Positions 8,981 to 17,693 are shown, counted from the first letter of the stretch. The stretch: 64,000 nucleotides of DNA from Rhabdothermincola sediminis (GCF_014805525.1 NZ_JACFSZ010000010.1:62001-126000); one strand, 5' to 3'. The notes: a model not told the origin generated them from the sequence alone. Program-made: numbers and translations.

Positions 8981-10339
8981 TCAGAGCGAGGCGATCAGCT
9001 TCTCGACCCGCTCGTCACGGGCCTTGAACGGGTCCTTGCAGAGCACCGTCCGCTGGGCCTGGTCGTTGAGCTTCAGGTGGACCCAGTCGACGGTGTAGTC
9101 CCGTTTGCGCTCCTTCGCTCGGCGGATGAACTCGCCCCGCAGGCGGGCGCGGGTGGTCTGCGGTGGGGTCTCCACCGCGGTGTTGATCTCCTCGTCGGTA
9201 CAGATCCGATCGACCAGGTCGCGCTGTTGCATCTTGTAGAACAGCCCCCGTTCCCGGTTGACGTCGTGGTACTGGAGGTCGAGCAGCGCCACGCGCGGGT
9301 GGTTGAGCGGCAGGTCGTGCTTGTCGCGATAGGACTCGACGAGCTTGTGCTTGATGACCCAGTCGACCTCGCGGTCGAGACCGAGCGGGTCCTTCTCGAG
9401 TTGTGTGAGGCAGTGCTCCCACATGCCGAGGGCCTTGAGCTCCCACGCGCTGAGGTCGCGACGCTCGGCGAACTTCAGGGCGCGCGCCAGGTACTCACCC
9501 TGGATGTCGAGGGCGCTCGCCTCCCGCCCGTTCGCGAGACGGACCCGGCGACGGCAGGTGATGTCGTGGCTGATCTCACGGATGGCGCGGATGGGGTTCT
9601 CGAGGGTCATATCCCGCAGGACGATCGACGGTTCCTCCAGCATCCGCAGCATGATGGAGCACGCTCCCACCTTGAGGAACGTGGCGTACTCACTCATGTT
9701 CGAGTCGCCCACGATGACATGGAGCCGCCGGTACCGCTCGGCATCCGCGTGCGGCTCGTCGCGGGTGTTGATGATTGGCCGGGAGCGGGTGGTCGCGCTC
9801 GACACGCCCTCCCAGATGTGCTCGGCCCGCTGGCTGATGCAGAACATCGCCCCCCGAGCGGTCTGGAGGACTTTGCCCGCCCCGGCGTAGATCTGCCGGC
9901 TCACGAGGAACGGGATGAGCACCTCAGCGTAGTGGCTGAAGTCGTCACGCCGGCTGGTCAGGTAGTTCTCGTGGCAGCCGTAGCTGTTGCCGGCAGAGTC
10001 GGTGTTGTTCTTGAAGAGGTAGATCACTCCCCGGATCCCCTCCTCGCGCAGCCGCTGCTCGGCGCTCGCCAGCAGCTGCTCGAGGATCCGCTCCCCCGCC
10101 TTGTCGTGCACCACCAGGTCGTAGATCGAATCGCACTCGGGGGTGGCGTACTCGGGATGGGAGCCAACATCGAGGTACAGGCGGGCACCGTTGGCGAGGA
10201 ACACGTTGCTCGACCGGCCCCACGACACCACCCGCCGGAAGAGGTAGCGGGCCACCTCGTCGGGGCTCAGCCGTCGTTGCCCGCGCAGCGTGCAGGTGAC
10301 GCCGTACTCGTTCTCGAGCCCGAAGATGCGCCGCTCCAT
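8981..10339 (-). CDS. pafA: Pup-protein ligase PafA
   Basis: 452 residues from the ATG at 10339 ([15 protein letters not shown]). The sequence follows mycobacterial PafA closely: [11 protein letters not shown] with the catalytic Asp, the [19 protein letters not shown] box, [20 protein letters not shown] and the C-terminal [16 protein letters not shown]. PafA uses ATP to join the C-terminal glutamate of Pup to lysines of target proteins. In related genomes it lies right after prcA; here 11 kb of xfp, inserted DNA and ackA lie between. An upstream in-frame start 14 codons earlier lacks family support. Confidence 0.97.
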   Translation of the reverse strand: MERRIFGLENEYGVTCTLRGQRRLSPDEVARYLFRRVVSWGRSSNVFLANGARLYLDVGSHPEYATPECDSIYDLVVHDKAGERILEQLLASAEQRLREEGIRGVIYLFKNNTDSAGNSYGCHENYLTSRRDDFSHYAEVLIPFLVSRQIYAGAGKVLQTARGAMFCISQRAEHIWEGVSSATTRSRPIINTRDEPHADAERYRRLHVIVGDSNMSEYATFLKVGACSIMLRMLEEPSIVLRDMTLENPIRAIREISHDITCRRRVRLANGREASALDIQGEYLARALKFAERRDLSAWELKALGMWEHCLTQLEKDPLGLDREVDWVIKHKLVESYRDKHDLPLNHPRVALLDLQYHDVNRERGLFYKMQQRDLVDRICTDEEINTAVETPPQTTRARLRGEFIRRAKERKRDYTVDWVHLKLNDQAQRTVLCKDPFKARDERVEKLIASL

Positions 10340-11220
10340 CGCCCTCACGGTACCGGCCACCGGGAGGATCCCGGGGACCACCAGCGTGCAGCGCTCCGAC
10401 GGTTCAGCCCCGTCTCGTGAGCACGGCCCGGGCCTGGCGTGCCATCTCGAGGTCCTCCCGGGCCGCGAGCACCGCCACCGCGACGGTCGAGTCCTCCGGG
10501 CTCACCACGGTGTCGGCTTCAGCCTCGTCGAGTACCTCCGGGAGGCCGAGGAAGCCGAGCCGCGCGCAGGCCGCCGCACGGATCCCGGCCGCGTTCTCCC
10601 CCACCCCCCCCCCGGTGAACACCAACGCGTCGAACCGGGTCAGGGAGGCACGCATGGCCGCGATGCCCTTCACCAGGCGGTGGACGTAGACGTCGACCGC
10701 CGACACGGCCTGGCGGTCACCGGAGCGGGCACGGGTGAGGATCACCCCGAGATCCGGTGTGCCGGCCAGAGCCAGCAGCCCACTGCGGTGGTTGAGAGCG
10801 TCGTCGACCTCGTCGGCGGAGAGCCCCGCCCGCTGCTGCATCCGCAGCACCGCCGCAGGATCGACGTCGCCGGAGCGGGTGGCCATCACCAGTCCTTCGA
10901 GCGGTGTGAGACCCATGGTGGTGTCGACGGATCGTCCACCCTCGATCGCCGCCAGTGACGCGCCGGCCCCCAGGTGGCAGGTGATCACCCCGACCTGCTC
11001 CGGCGGCCTGCCGAGCAGCTCTGCCACCCGCCGGGCCGCGTGGGCGTGGCTCAGGCCGTGGAAGCCGTAGCGGCGGATGCCGAACTGCTCTCGCCACGAC
11101 GCGGGGATGGCGTAGGTAGCCGCCGCCGAGGACATCGAGGCGTGGAACGCGGTGCCGAAGCAGGCGACGGCCGGTGCGCCTGGCCGGAGTGTCGCCAGGT
11201 GGCGGATGAGCTCGACCGCT

Positions 11221-11228
11221 GGGGGGGG
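11221..11228. repeat. G8 homopolymer carrying the ackA frameshift
   Basis: Eight G on the plus strand. The acetate kinase frame is intact on each side, but the two sides are out of phase across this tract. Such tracts are prone to slippage in the cell and to miscounting in sequencing, so this lesion alone is weaker evidence than the 10-base duplication. Confidence 0.7.
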
Positions 11229-11463
11229 TTGTGCAGCGGCGCCAGCGCCGAGAGCTCGTCGAGGGCCCGCAGCACGTCGTCGTCGACCACGGTCGGGCCA
11301 CGGAAGCGCTCCCCGCCGTGCACGACCCGATGGGCGATGGCCGCCGGCTCGACCGACCCTCGGAGGAACCTCTCGACGGCGCCGTGATCCACCGGCACCG
11401 GGAGGTGGGCATCCGCCACCACCCTGTCCAAGTGGTCGAGCAACCGGAGCTTCAGGCTGCTCG

Positions 11464-11483
11464 AGCCGAGGTTAGCCGAGGTT
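11464..11483. repeat. 10-base perfect tandem duplication inside ackA
   Basis: AGCCGAGGTT occurs twice head to tail on the plus strand (11464-11473 and 11474-11483). Removing one copy restores the conserved NLGSSSLKL motif at the N-terminus of acetate kinase. With both copies the frame shifts and meets TAA at once. It looks like a replication-slippage event. Confidence 0.85.
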
Positions 11484-11508
11484 GACGACCAGGAGGTTCA
11501 CCCGGCGA

Positions 11509-12601
11509 TCACCCGCCGGTCCAGGTCCAGTCCCGTCCCTCCGGCATGTCCCCGAGGTGCTCGGTGACGTAGATCGCATGCCGGGCGAGCATCACCCGGC
11601 AGTGCTCGAGGAGCTCGTCGGAGCCCGCAGGGCGCCGCCGCGACCGCCGGAGGGCCTGCTGGACGAGCTGGTACCGGCTGACGTGGTTCAGCACCACCAT
11701 GTCGAACGGCGTGGTGGTGGTGCCCTCTTCCCGGTAGCCGCGGACGTGGAACCGGTCGGTGTCGCCTTGACCGTGGATCAGTTCGTGCACCCCTCGTGCG
11801 TAGCCGTGGAAGGCGAAGATCACGTGTTGGTCGGGGGTGAACAGGTCGTTGAACTGGAGGAGGTCCATGCCGTGGGGATGGTCGTTGGCCGGACGGAGCG
11901 TCATCAGGTCGACGACGTTCACCACCCGGACCCGCAGGTCGGGCACAAAGCGCCGCAGCAGCTCGGCAGCGGCCAGCGTCTCCATCGTGACGATGTCTCC
12001 CGCGCAGGCCAGGACGATGTCGGGGTCCTCACCACCGAAGGTGCTCGCCCAGGCCCACATCCCCGCCCCTCGCGAGCAGTGCTCCCGGGCCGCATCGATG
12101 TCGAGGTACTGGAGCTGGGGCTTCTTGTCGAATGACGATGAGGTTCACGTAGCCGCGCGAGCGGAGGCAGTGGTCGGCCACCGACAGCAGGCAGTTGGCG
12201 TCCGGCGGCAGGGAGATGCGCGAGACCGACGGCTTCTTCGACATCACGGTGTCGATCAGGCCGGGGCCCTGGTGGCTGAAGCCGTTGTGGTCGTTGCGCC
12301 AGCACGTGGACGTCAACAGGAGGTTGAGCGACGCCACCGGCCGCCGCCAGCCGAGGGTGCTCGCGTGGTCGAGCCACTTGGCATGCTGCACGACCATCGA
12401 CGCTGACACCATGGCGAACGCCTCGTAGGTGGCGAACAGACCGTGGCGGCCGGTGAGCAGGTAGCCCTCCAGCCAGCCCTCGCAGAGGTGTTCGCTGAGC
12501 ACTTCCATCACTCGACCCTCGGGTGAGAGGTGATCGTCGGTGCTCTCGATCGGCTCCATCCAGCAGCGGTCCTCGACCTCGAAGACCGCGTCGAGCCGAT
12601 T
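11509..12601 (-). pseudogene. xfp: phosphoketolase, C-terminal fragment (second part of split xfp)
   Basis: The fragment begins at the family motif NRLDAVFE (12601) and runs through [25 protein letters not shown]-type and [17 protein letters not shown] motifs to the normal phosphoketolase C-terminus (FHVRGYREEGTTTTPFDMVVLN) and a stop at 11509. An extra base near 12130 breaks the frame: the downstream frame ([22 protein letters not shown]) fits the family only after that base is dropped. It has no start of its own and joins foreign DNA upstream. Phosphoketolase cleaves xylulose-5-P or fructose-6-P to acetyl phosphate. Confidence 0.88.
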
Positions 12602-12636
12602 AGCCCCAATAGTTCACGAGAAGTCGTGGGCTGGGC

Positions 12637-13310
12637 CTCTCCCCTGATCGTGGAGGGTTCCGTTATGCAGCTCGGTCGCTCACGGTAGCGACCGTTTCGT
12701 AGTCGATGGGGGACTTCATCTCGCAGCGGCTGTGTCGCCGGCGGCGGTTGTAGTTGTCGATCCAGGCGGCGACTCGTCGTCGGGCTTCTTCCTTGGTTCG
12801 GAACGTGACTCGGCACAGCAGCTCGTGTTCGAGGGTGGAGAAGAATGATTCGGCGGCGGCGTTGTCGAGCGCCGAGCCGACTCGGCCCATGGACTGGCGG
12901 ATCTTGTGATGCGCGCACGCCTGGGTGAACGCATCGGCGGTGTAGGTCGAGCCTCGGTCGGAGTGGAAGATGACCCCGGCCACCGCGCCGCCGCGGATCG
13001 TCACTGCGGTCTGGATCGCGGCCTTGGCCAGCTCGGCGTCGGGGTGCTCGCTGCGGCGCCGCAGCCGGACCAGCTCCTCGCGCTCGTTGGCGGTGAGACC
13101 CTCAGCCTCGCCCCGCTCCACGCGATCCTTGTTCACCCAGTTGCCCAGCGTGCCCTCGTCGATCCCCAGCTCGCGGGCGACCTCGGCGATGGACTTGCCG
13201 GTCTCACAACCGATCCGCACTGCGCCCGCGCGGAACTCCGGATCGAACTTCCTTCTCGTCTCGGGCATGGCATCTCCTCATAGGTGATGCCTCCACGGAA
13301 CGGGGGGATG
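12637..13310 (-). mobile_element. IS3-family element, internally deleted
   Basis: The transposase-derived frame is flanked by imperfect inverted repeats. Reading inward, the orfA side (13290-13306) has CCCCGTTCCGTGGAGG and the far side (12641-12656) has CCCCTGATCGTGGAGG. The ends beyond these cores are approximate. About 600 bases of the normal element are missing from the middle, leaving a roughly 670-base non-autonomous copy. It lies at the edge of the segment that splits xfp. Confidence 0.65.
12663..13268 (-). pseudogene. IS3-family transposase, OrfA fused in frame to the C-terminal part of OrfB
   Basis: Residues 1 to about 75 are the OrfA helix-turn-helix ([18 protein letters not shown], then [14 protein letters not shown]). 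The rest is the C-terminal half of the OrfB DDE domain: [14 protein letters not shown] holds the second Asp, and the catalytic Glu is in [14 protein letters not shown]. The segment with the first Asp is missing, so the 201-residue product cannot be an active transposase. The junction near [15 protein letters not shown] is in frame, which suggests a single clean deletion. A partner copy elsewhere might still mobilise the ends. Confidence 0.8.
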
Positions 13311-13351
13311 CCCACGGCGACGGCGGCGATGGCGGTGCGGTTGCGGTTCAT
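13308..13351 (-). pseudogene. stub of a secreted-protein gene cut off by the IS element
   Basis: A good ribosome site (AGGAGGAACTC) precedes an ATG at 13351, followed by about 14 codons reading MNRNRTAIAAVAVG, the typical basic-then-hydrophobic start of a signal peptide. The frame then enters the IS end. No continuation of this gene is visible on the other side of the IS, where sequence passes within about 40 bases to the xfp fragment. This suggests the IS inserted here and a deletion removed the remainder. Confidence 0.5.
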
Positions 13352-13651
13352 GAGTTCCTCCTGGATCGGTGTTCAGGGACTTGTCGTGGCCACCGCTGCG
13401 GCGCTGATGGGGCCTGTGCTGCCTGGTCGAGGCCCCACAACCCCCACCAGGCCGCTGGGGCCGCCGCCGGGTGGGGCTGGCGGTCGTGCCGGCTGTCTGC
13501 TGCGTTGCTCGCCGGGCCGGCGCGTGCTCCGCTCGCCTCGAGCGGGCGCCGGCGCCGGCAATGCTGTGCTGGACACGCCGGAGGCCGGCGCCCGCCGTTG
13601 GCGGGGGCACCGGCCTCCTGTCGGGACATGTGCTGGATCGCTACGGTCGGG
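13352..13651. other. 300-base non-coding stretch between the secreted-protein stub and the lipoprotein gene
   Basis: No credible gene was found in this stretch on either strand. It holds the upstream region of the truncated secreted-protein gene near 13352 and a strong hairpin at 13580-13618 downstream of the lipoprotein gene. Confidence 0.5.
13580..13618 (-). terminator. GC-rich hairpin downstream of the repeat lipoprotein gene
   Basis: The arms GGAGGCCGG and CCGGCCTCC, with an inner CCCGCC/GGCGGG pairing, form a strong hairpin about 35 bases past the lipoprotein stop. No T-run follows in the minus direction, so it may be a weak terminator or an mRNA 3' stabiliser. Confidence 0.5.
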
Positions 13652-14923
13652 CTAGAACCGGTCCGGGAACTGTTGGGCTGTCGCCGAGGCAAGCACGGCG
13701 GCGGTGCCGGACATGTGGTGGACGGCCTTTCGCAGCAGTCTGGCCACGTCGCCGGGGTCGCCGGCCTTCTGGGCGTCGATGACGGCGATGAGGGTGGTGG
13801 CGTGCTCGGTGATGGCTGCCTCCACGGCGTCGGCCGGCAGGTTCGGGTTGACCGAGTTCAACGTCTCCCCGAAGGTCCGGGCGTAGGACGTGAGGCGGTC
13901 GATGGCAGCCTGCTTGCCGGCTTCGTCGTCGGCGGCGACGGCCTGGGTGTAGGCGACGAAGGCGGGGATGTGGTCCTCGGAGCGCCACAGGCCGTCGAAG
14001 GCGGTGCCGACGTCGTCGCCGTAGACGCCGCGGATGGCGTCGACGATGTCGGCGCTGTTGCTGTTGGTCGGGCCGTTCAGGGCGGTGGCGGCGGCTTCGA
14101 ACTGCGCGTCGCGGCCGCCGAGGGCGCCGCCGGTTGCGCTTGCGGCGAGCCAGACGTGCTCCCGGAGCAGGGAGTGCAGCCCGGCGCGCAGCTCGGCGCC
14201 GGGAGCGTCGGCTTCGCCGTCGAACTGGTCGGGGAACTGGGCTGCAGTGGCGCCGGCGAGCGCGGCGGCCGTCCCGTTCATGTGGTGGTACGCCTCGCGC
14301 AGCAACTGGTAGACGGCGGGCTGGTCGCCTGCCGCCTGGGCGTCGATCACCGCCAGCAGGGTGGTGGCATGGGAGGTGATGGCGCCCTCGACGACGTCAG
14401 CGGGGAGGTTCTCGTTGACGCTGTTCATCGTCTCGCCGAAGGTGCGGGCGTAGGAGGTGAGCCGCTGCACGGCGGCGTCCTTGCCGGCCTGGTCGTCGGC
14501 GGCGGCCGCCTGGGTGTAGGCGACTAAGGCGGGGATGTGGTCCTCGGAGCGCCACAGCCCGTCGAACGCGGCGCCGACGTCGTCGCCGTAGGCGGAGGTC
14601 ACGGCAGCGACGAGGTCGGCGCTGTTGCTGTCGGTGGGCCCGTTGAGGGCGGTGGCGAAGGCCTCGAAGGCGGCGTCGTCGCCGCGGAGGGCGGCGCCGC
14701 TGGTGAGCGCGGCGAGGTACACGTGCTCGGTGAGCAGGTCGGTGAGCCCGGCCCGGAGCGTTGCGGCGCCGGTCTCGGTGCTGGCCCCTTCGGCACTTAC
14801 CGGCGTCTCGGTGCCGTTCCGGTCGGTGCCCGCCGCGCTGTCGTCGTCGTCGCCGCAGGCTGCCGCCACGAGGGACAACGCAGCCAGTGGGGCGATGAGC
14901 TTTACGAGGGTCTTGCGTGTCAT
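13652..14923 (-). CDS. lipoprotein with two 189-residue His-containing helical repeats, function unknown
   Basis: 423 residues with a lipoprotein signal peptide (lipobox cysteine at residue 23, followed by an Asp run) and a short Thr/Ser/Glu linker. Two tandem copies of one domain follow (about 55-234 and 244-423) with a register of exactly 189 residues. Both copies keep NGPT(D/N)SNSAD, FDGLWRSEDHIPA, LTSYARTFGET and HHM(N/S)GTAA. Conserved histidines are H67/H256, H129/H318, H185/H374 and H213-214/H402-403, which could bind metal or haem. No family was recognised. It lies 20 bases downstream of a cupredoxin lipoprotein gene and is probably cotranscribed with it. Confidence 0.8.
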   Translation of the reverse strand: MTRKTLVKLIAPLAALSLVAAACGDDDDSAAGTDRNGTETPVSAEGASTETGAATLRAGLTDLLTEHVYLAALTSGAALRGDDAAFEAFATALNGPTDSNSADLVAAVTSAYGDDVGAAFDGLWRSEDHIPALVAYTQAAAADDQAGKDAAVQRLTSYARTFGETMNSVNENLPADVVEGAITSHATTLLAVIDAQAAGDQPAVYQLLREAYHHMNGTAAALAGATAAQFPDQFDGEADAPGAELRAGLHSLLREHVWLAASATGGALGGRDAQFEAAATALNGPTNSNSADIVDAIRGVYGDDVGTAFDGLWRSEDHIPAFVAYTQAVAADDEAGKQAAIDRLTSYARTFGETLNSVNPNLPADAVEAAITEHATTLIAVIDAQKAGDPGDVARLLRKAVHHMSGTAAVLASATAQQFPDRF

Positions 14924-14943
14924 GGACTTCTCCTTGTGGGGGG

Positions 14944-15345
14944 TCAGGTGACGCGGATCTCGCCGCGCATGGTCGCTGGGTGCAGGGCGCAGAAGTACGG
15001 GTAGGTGCCCGGCTCGTCGAAGGTGTGGGAGAACGTGTCGCCGGTGGCAACCGGGCCGGAGTCGAACAGGCCGTCGGGCTGCTGGGTGACGCCTCCGGCG
15101 GCCTGCTCGACGGTGCCCGAGGTGACGGTGTGGTCGCCGCGGTCACGCTGCTGCCAGGTGACGGTGGTGCCCGCCGGCACCTCGAGCTGTGCGGGCTTGA
15201 ACGCCACCAGCTCCATGACCACCTCCTGCGCTCCTGCGGCCTCGCCGTCGTCATCACCGCCACAGGCGGCCAGGCCGGCTGCGAGGGCGACGGCGATGGC
15301 GGCGTAGTGCCACGACCGTCGGCGACGTGTTCTATGGGTGGTCAC
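14944..15345 (-). CDS. cupredoxin (plastocyanin-like) lipoprotein
   Basis: 133 residues from a GTG at 15345 with a GAGAGGA ribosome site. A signal peptide ends in LAAC (C28), followed by an Asp-rich spacer. The body is a cupredoxin domain with a full type 1 copper ligand set: H72 in DHTVTSG, C119 in YPYFC, H122 in LHP and M126. It is therefore expected to be a copper-binding electron carrier tethered outside the membrane. It sits directly upstream of the His-rich repeat lipoprotein, which may be its partner. A longer frame upstream lacks signal-peptide logic and was rejected. Confidence 0.88.
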   Translation of the reverse strand: MTTHRTRRRRSWHYAAIAVALAAGLAACGGDDDGEAAGAQEVVMELVAFKPAQLEVPAGTTVTWQQRDRGDHTVTSGTVEQAAGGVTQQPDGLFDSGPVATGDTFSHTFDEPGTYPYFCALHPATMRGEIRVT

Positions 15346-15402
15346 GTCCTCTCTACGGAGCGACCCGCCGCCGCGGATCACCAGGCTCGGGGAAAACGCG
15401 GC

Positions 15403-15436
15403 GAGGGGCCGGTTGCGCGGCCGCAACCGGCCCCTC
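15403..15436 (-). terminator. intrinsic terminator after the ferritin-like gene
   Basis: A perfect 15-base-pair stem (15403-15417 with 15422-15436) closes a four-base loop, about 30 bases past the stop of the ferritin-like gene. In the minus direction it is followed by CGCGTTTTCCCC, a short T-run. It would separate the ferritin-like gene from the cupredoxin gene, whose start is about 60 bases further on. Confidence 0.8.
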
Positions 15437-15465
15437 TGCCGCAGGGGAGCGAGTGCAATGAGCGT

Positions 15466-16311
15466 CTACGTCGACGCTCCCCGCGGAGACCGAGGCCGGA
15501 CCGGGGTGGGTGCCGTGGGCTCCGCAGCGTGGTGGCGGTCGCGGGCCCGCTGGACCAGGCCGAGGCCTTGGAGTCCGGGGAGGCGGTCGATGCGCCGGTC
15601 GATGCGCTGCGCGGCGGCCAGTCCCTCGGGCCCGTCGAACAGCCATCGGGCCACGAACGCGGACTCCTCGGCGGGCATGACGCTCGTCCCCACCGGCTGC
15701 CAGAGCTGGGACAGGGCGAAGCGCGCGAGGCGGCGAGCCCGGCCGCTCCGCTCGAGTCGGGCGGCGGCTTCGCTGGCGTAGAAGTCGATGTGCCTGCCTT
15801 CCTGGCGCATGAGCCGGCGGAGCAGCACGACCAGCACCGGGTGCGGCTCCCGGGCGATGAGGCGGGCGTACCCGGCCTGGGTCGTCCACTCGTTGACCGC
15901 ACCCCACGTCAGGTGCAGCGCCGTGACGTCCTCGCCCAGCCGGCCCCGCCCGAGCAGTGACACGGCGAGCGACCACGGGCGAAGCCCCCGGTCCCGGGCC
16001 CGCGTGACCGAGGTCCGTGCGGGCCCGGCGGGCTCGCCGTGGGCGGCGAGGACCTTGCCGAGCGCCTCGCCGTGCCAGAGCTCCTCGTAGCTCCAGATCG
16101 TGAGGAACTCCGTGACGTGGGGGTCTGCGTGTGCCGGGCCGACGAGCAGGTCGCGCAGGTAGCAGACGGTGTGGTGCTCCACGTCGTGCATGTATCGGAT
16201 GCAGCGCAGCGCCGGCGCCGACAGCGGCTGGCGCCGGAACGAGCCGAGATCGAGATCGTCGATCGTGACCCGTTCGGAACGTTCCTTGAATGTCTCGAGG
16301 TCGAAGCGCAC
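15466..16311 (-). CDS. ferritin-like diiron-type protein
   Basis: 281 residues from a GTG at 16311. The helical body has two ExxH-type metal motifs (EELWH near residues 76-80 and EGRH further on) with extra acidic and His residues (DVEHHT, WGAVNE), the arrangement of ferritin-like four-helix diiron proteins. The C-terminal 30 residues are low complexity. It is divergent from the first ECF sigma gene (63-base gap) and ends at a strong terminator. A decayed relative lies at 20014-20533. The enzyme reaction is unknown; an oxygenase or metal-handling role is only inference. Confidence 0.75.
   Translation of the reverse strand: MRFDLETFKERSERVTIDDLDLGSFRRQPLSAPALRCIRYMHDVEHHTVCYLRDLLVGPAHADPHVTEFLTIWSYEELWHGEALGKVLAAHGEPAGPARTSVTRARDRGLRPWSLAVSLLGRGRLGEDVTALHLTWGAVNEWTTQAGYARLIAREPHPVLVVLLRRLMRQEGRHIDFYASEAAARLERSGRARRLARFALSQLWQPVGTSVMPAEESAFVARWLFDGPEGLAAAQRIDRRIDRLPGLQGLGLVQRARDRHHAAEPTAPTPVRPRSPRGAST
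16276..16285. promoter_or_regulatory. GGAACGTTCC palindrome, possible paired ECF -35 elements
   Basis: A perfect 10-base palindrome holds GGAAC on both strands, the -35 core of many ECF sigma promoters. It lies 90 bases upstream of the first sigma gene and inside the 5' end of the divergent ferritin-like gene. No convincing -10 element was identified, so this is a weak call. Confidence 0.25.
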
Positions 16312-16374
16312 ACCTGCCCTACGGAGCCGCGCGCCGTCCCGGATCACCACATCCGGATGCGTCGGCGGCTCCGA

Positions 16375-16956
16375 ATGACGAGCGTGGATCACGACCTCGT
16401 GCACGCCAGCGACGCGGCGCTCATCGTCGGGGTGGGCCGCTGGCGGCAGGACGCGCTCGCCGAGGTGTACCGGCGCCACGCCGGCAGCGTGCTCGCGCTG
16501 GCCCGCCGGCTCCTCGCCAGCCGCGAGGAAGCCGAGGAAGTCGTGCAGGAGGTGTTCCTCCGGCTCTGGAACCAGCCGGAGCGCTTCGAGCCGGCTCGTG
16601 GCTCGCTGCGCTCGTACCTGCTCGCCCAGACCCACGGCCGGGCCATCGACCGGCTGCGGTCCGACACCGCCCGCCGCGCCCGGGAAGAGCGCGATGCACG
16701 ACGGACCGCCACCGGCGCCTACGACCTCGAGCACGAGGTGGCGGACCTCGTCGTCGCCGAACAGGTCAGGGCGGCCCTGGCGGTGCTGTCCGACGACGAG
16801 CGCGAGATCGTCCAGCTCGCATACTTCGGTGGTCACACCTATGCAGAAGTGGCCACGATGCTCCGGACGCCGGCCGGCACGGTCAAGGGGCGGATGCGCT
16901 CTGCGTTGACCAAGCTCCGGCGAGAGCTGCTGACCACGGGACTGGTGCGGCCATGA
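16375..16956 (+). CDS. ECF RNA polymerase sigma factor (first copy)
   Basis: 193 residues. Region 2 spans about 10-85 (ALAEVYRRHAG, then EEVVQEVFLRLW and the YLLAQTHGRAIDRLR part that contacts the -10). Region 4 is about 125-185 (LSDDEREIVQLAYFGGHTYAEVA). The type resembles SigK-like factors paired with RskA-like anti-sigmas. Its stop overlaps the anti-sigma start (ATGA). A second, clearly paralogous sigma follows at 17690. Such factors direct polymerase to stress-response promoters, often including their own. Confidence 0.92.
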   Translation: MTSVDHDLVHASDAALIVGVGRWRQDALAEVYRRHAGSVLALARRLLASREEAEEVVQEVFLRLWNQPERFEPARGSLRSYLLAQTHGRAIDRLRSDTARRAREERDARRTATGAYDLEHEVADLVVAEQVRAALAVLSDDEREIVQLAYFGGHTYAEVATMLRTPAGTVKGRMRSALTKLRRELLTTGLVRP

Positions 16957-17693
16957 ACCCTCGGCTGGGCCACCACGAGATCGAGGAGCTGCTCGGCGCC
17001 TACGCGCTCGACGCCGTCGACGCCGACGAGGCGCTCACCCTGGAGAACCATCTTCGCGGCTGCCCCCGCTGCCGGGCCGAGGTCGCTGCGCATCGGGAGA
17101 CGGCGGCGCTGCTGGTCGAGGACCGGCTCGAACCGCCGCCCGAGCTCTGGGACCGGGTCACCGCCGGCATGGAGGAGGTTCCACCCCCGATCGACCTCGC
17201 CCAGTTCGCCCGCGCCGAGCGGCGCCCCTCTCGGGCCACCCCGTGGTGGCTGGCAGCCGCGGCCGCGGTCGCGGTCGTCCTCGGGGCCGGCTCGTTCGTC
17301 GTCCAGCAGCAGCGCCACGACCAGCTGCAGGCCGCGCTCCACAGCCAGGAGGTCGCCGTCGAGGTGCTGGCTGCCTTCAACGATCCCGGTGCACGCCTCG
17401 CCACGCTCCGATCCGGGGACGGCCAGGTACATGTGCGCGCCGTCCTGCTGCGAGACGGGACCGGCTACGTGCTCGCCGACCGCCTTCCCGATCTCAGCGG
17501 GGGCCGGGTGTACCAGCTGTGGGCCATGGTCGACGGCGCCCCTCGCTCCGCCGGTGTGCTCGGCGCCGAACCGGCCATGGCACGCTTCCACGCCAGCAAC
17601 GCCACCACCGCGCTCGCCATCTCGATCGAGCCAGTCGGCGGCGCCGAGCAGCCCACCCTGCCCGTTCTTCTCACCGGGCTCCTCGAGGCATGA
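16953..17693 (+). CDS. RskA-type anti-sigma factor (first copy)
   Basis: 246 residues starting in a four-base ATGA overlap with the sigma gene. The N-terminus has a zinc anti-sigma motif (NHLRGCPRCRAEV, His-x3-Cys-x2-Cys) that would hold the sigma in the cytoplasm. One membrane segment follows (about residues 92-112), then an external RskA-type domain (YVLADRLPDLSGGRVYQLWA). Release would occur through regulated proteolysis upon an external signal. Its own stop overlaps the next sigma gene by four bases. Confidence 0.9.
   Translation: MNPRLGHHEIEELLGAYALDAVDADEALTLENHLRGCPRCRAEVAAHRETAALLVEDRLEPPPELWDRVTAGMEEVPPPIDLAQFARAERRPSRATPWWLAAAAAVAVVLGAGSFVVQQQRHDQLQAALHSQEVAVEVLAAFNDPGARLATLRSGDGQVHVRAVLLRDGTGYVLADRLPDLSGGRVYQLWAMVDGAPRSAGVLGAEPAMARFHASNATTALAISIEPVGGAEQPTLPVLLTGLLEA

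Larger units (their letters stand above)
10404..11501 (-). pseudogene. ackA: acetate kinase, disrupted by two lesions
   Basis: Acetate kinase (acetyl phosphate plus ADP to acetate plus ATP) is recognisable over its whole length. The start is a GTG at 11501 (VNLLVVNLG), the middle has VVHGGERF and LHNPP, and the C-terminal part has [24 protein letters not shown] and VFTGGGVGENA. Two lesions break it. A 10-base tandem duplication (11464-11483) puts an in-frame stop just after [10 protein letters not shown] run of eight G (11221-11228) is out of phase: nine, or six, would restore LHNPP(P)[11 protein letters not shown]. Each fragment reads cleanly on its own side. It starts seven bases after the xfp stop, the usual xfp-ackA pairing. 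Confidence 0.85.

Noticed and set aside
8702-10420. 572-codon plus-strand frame opposite pafA
   Set aside because: The minus strand encodes an unmistakable PafA; the plus frame has no homology signal.
11464-11483. 10-base repeat as a possible attachment site of the inserted segment
   Set aside because: It is a head-to-tail duplication inside ackA, over 1 kb from the segment edge, and no copy was noticed at the other junction.
13505-14527. 340-codon Gly/Val-rich plus-strand frame
   Set aside because: Antisense of the repeat lipoprotein; its repeats simply mirror the repeats of that gene.
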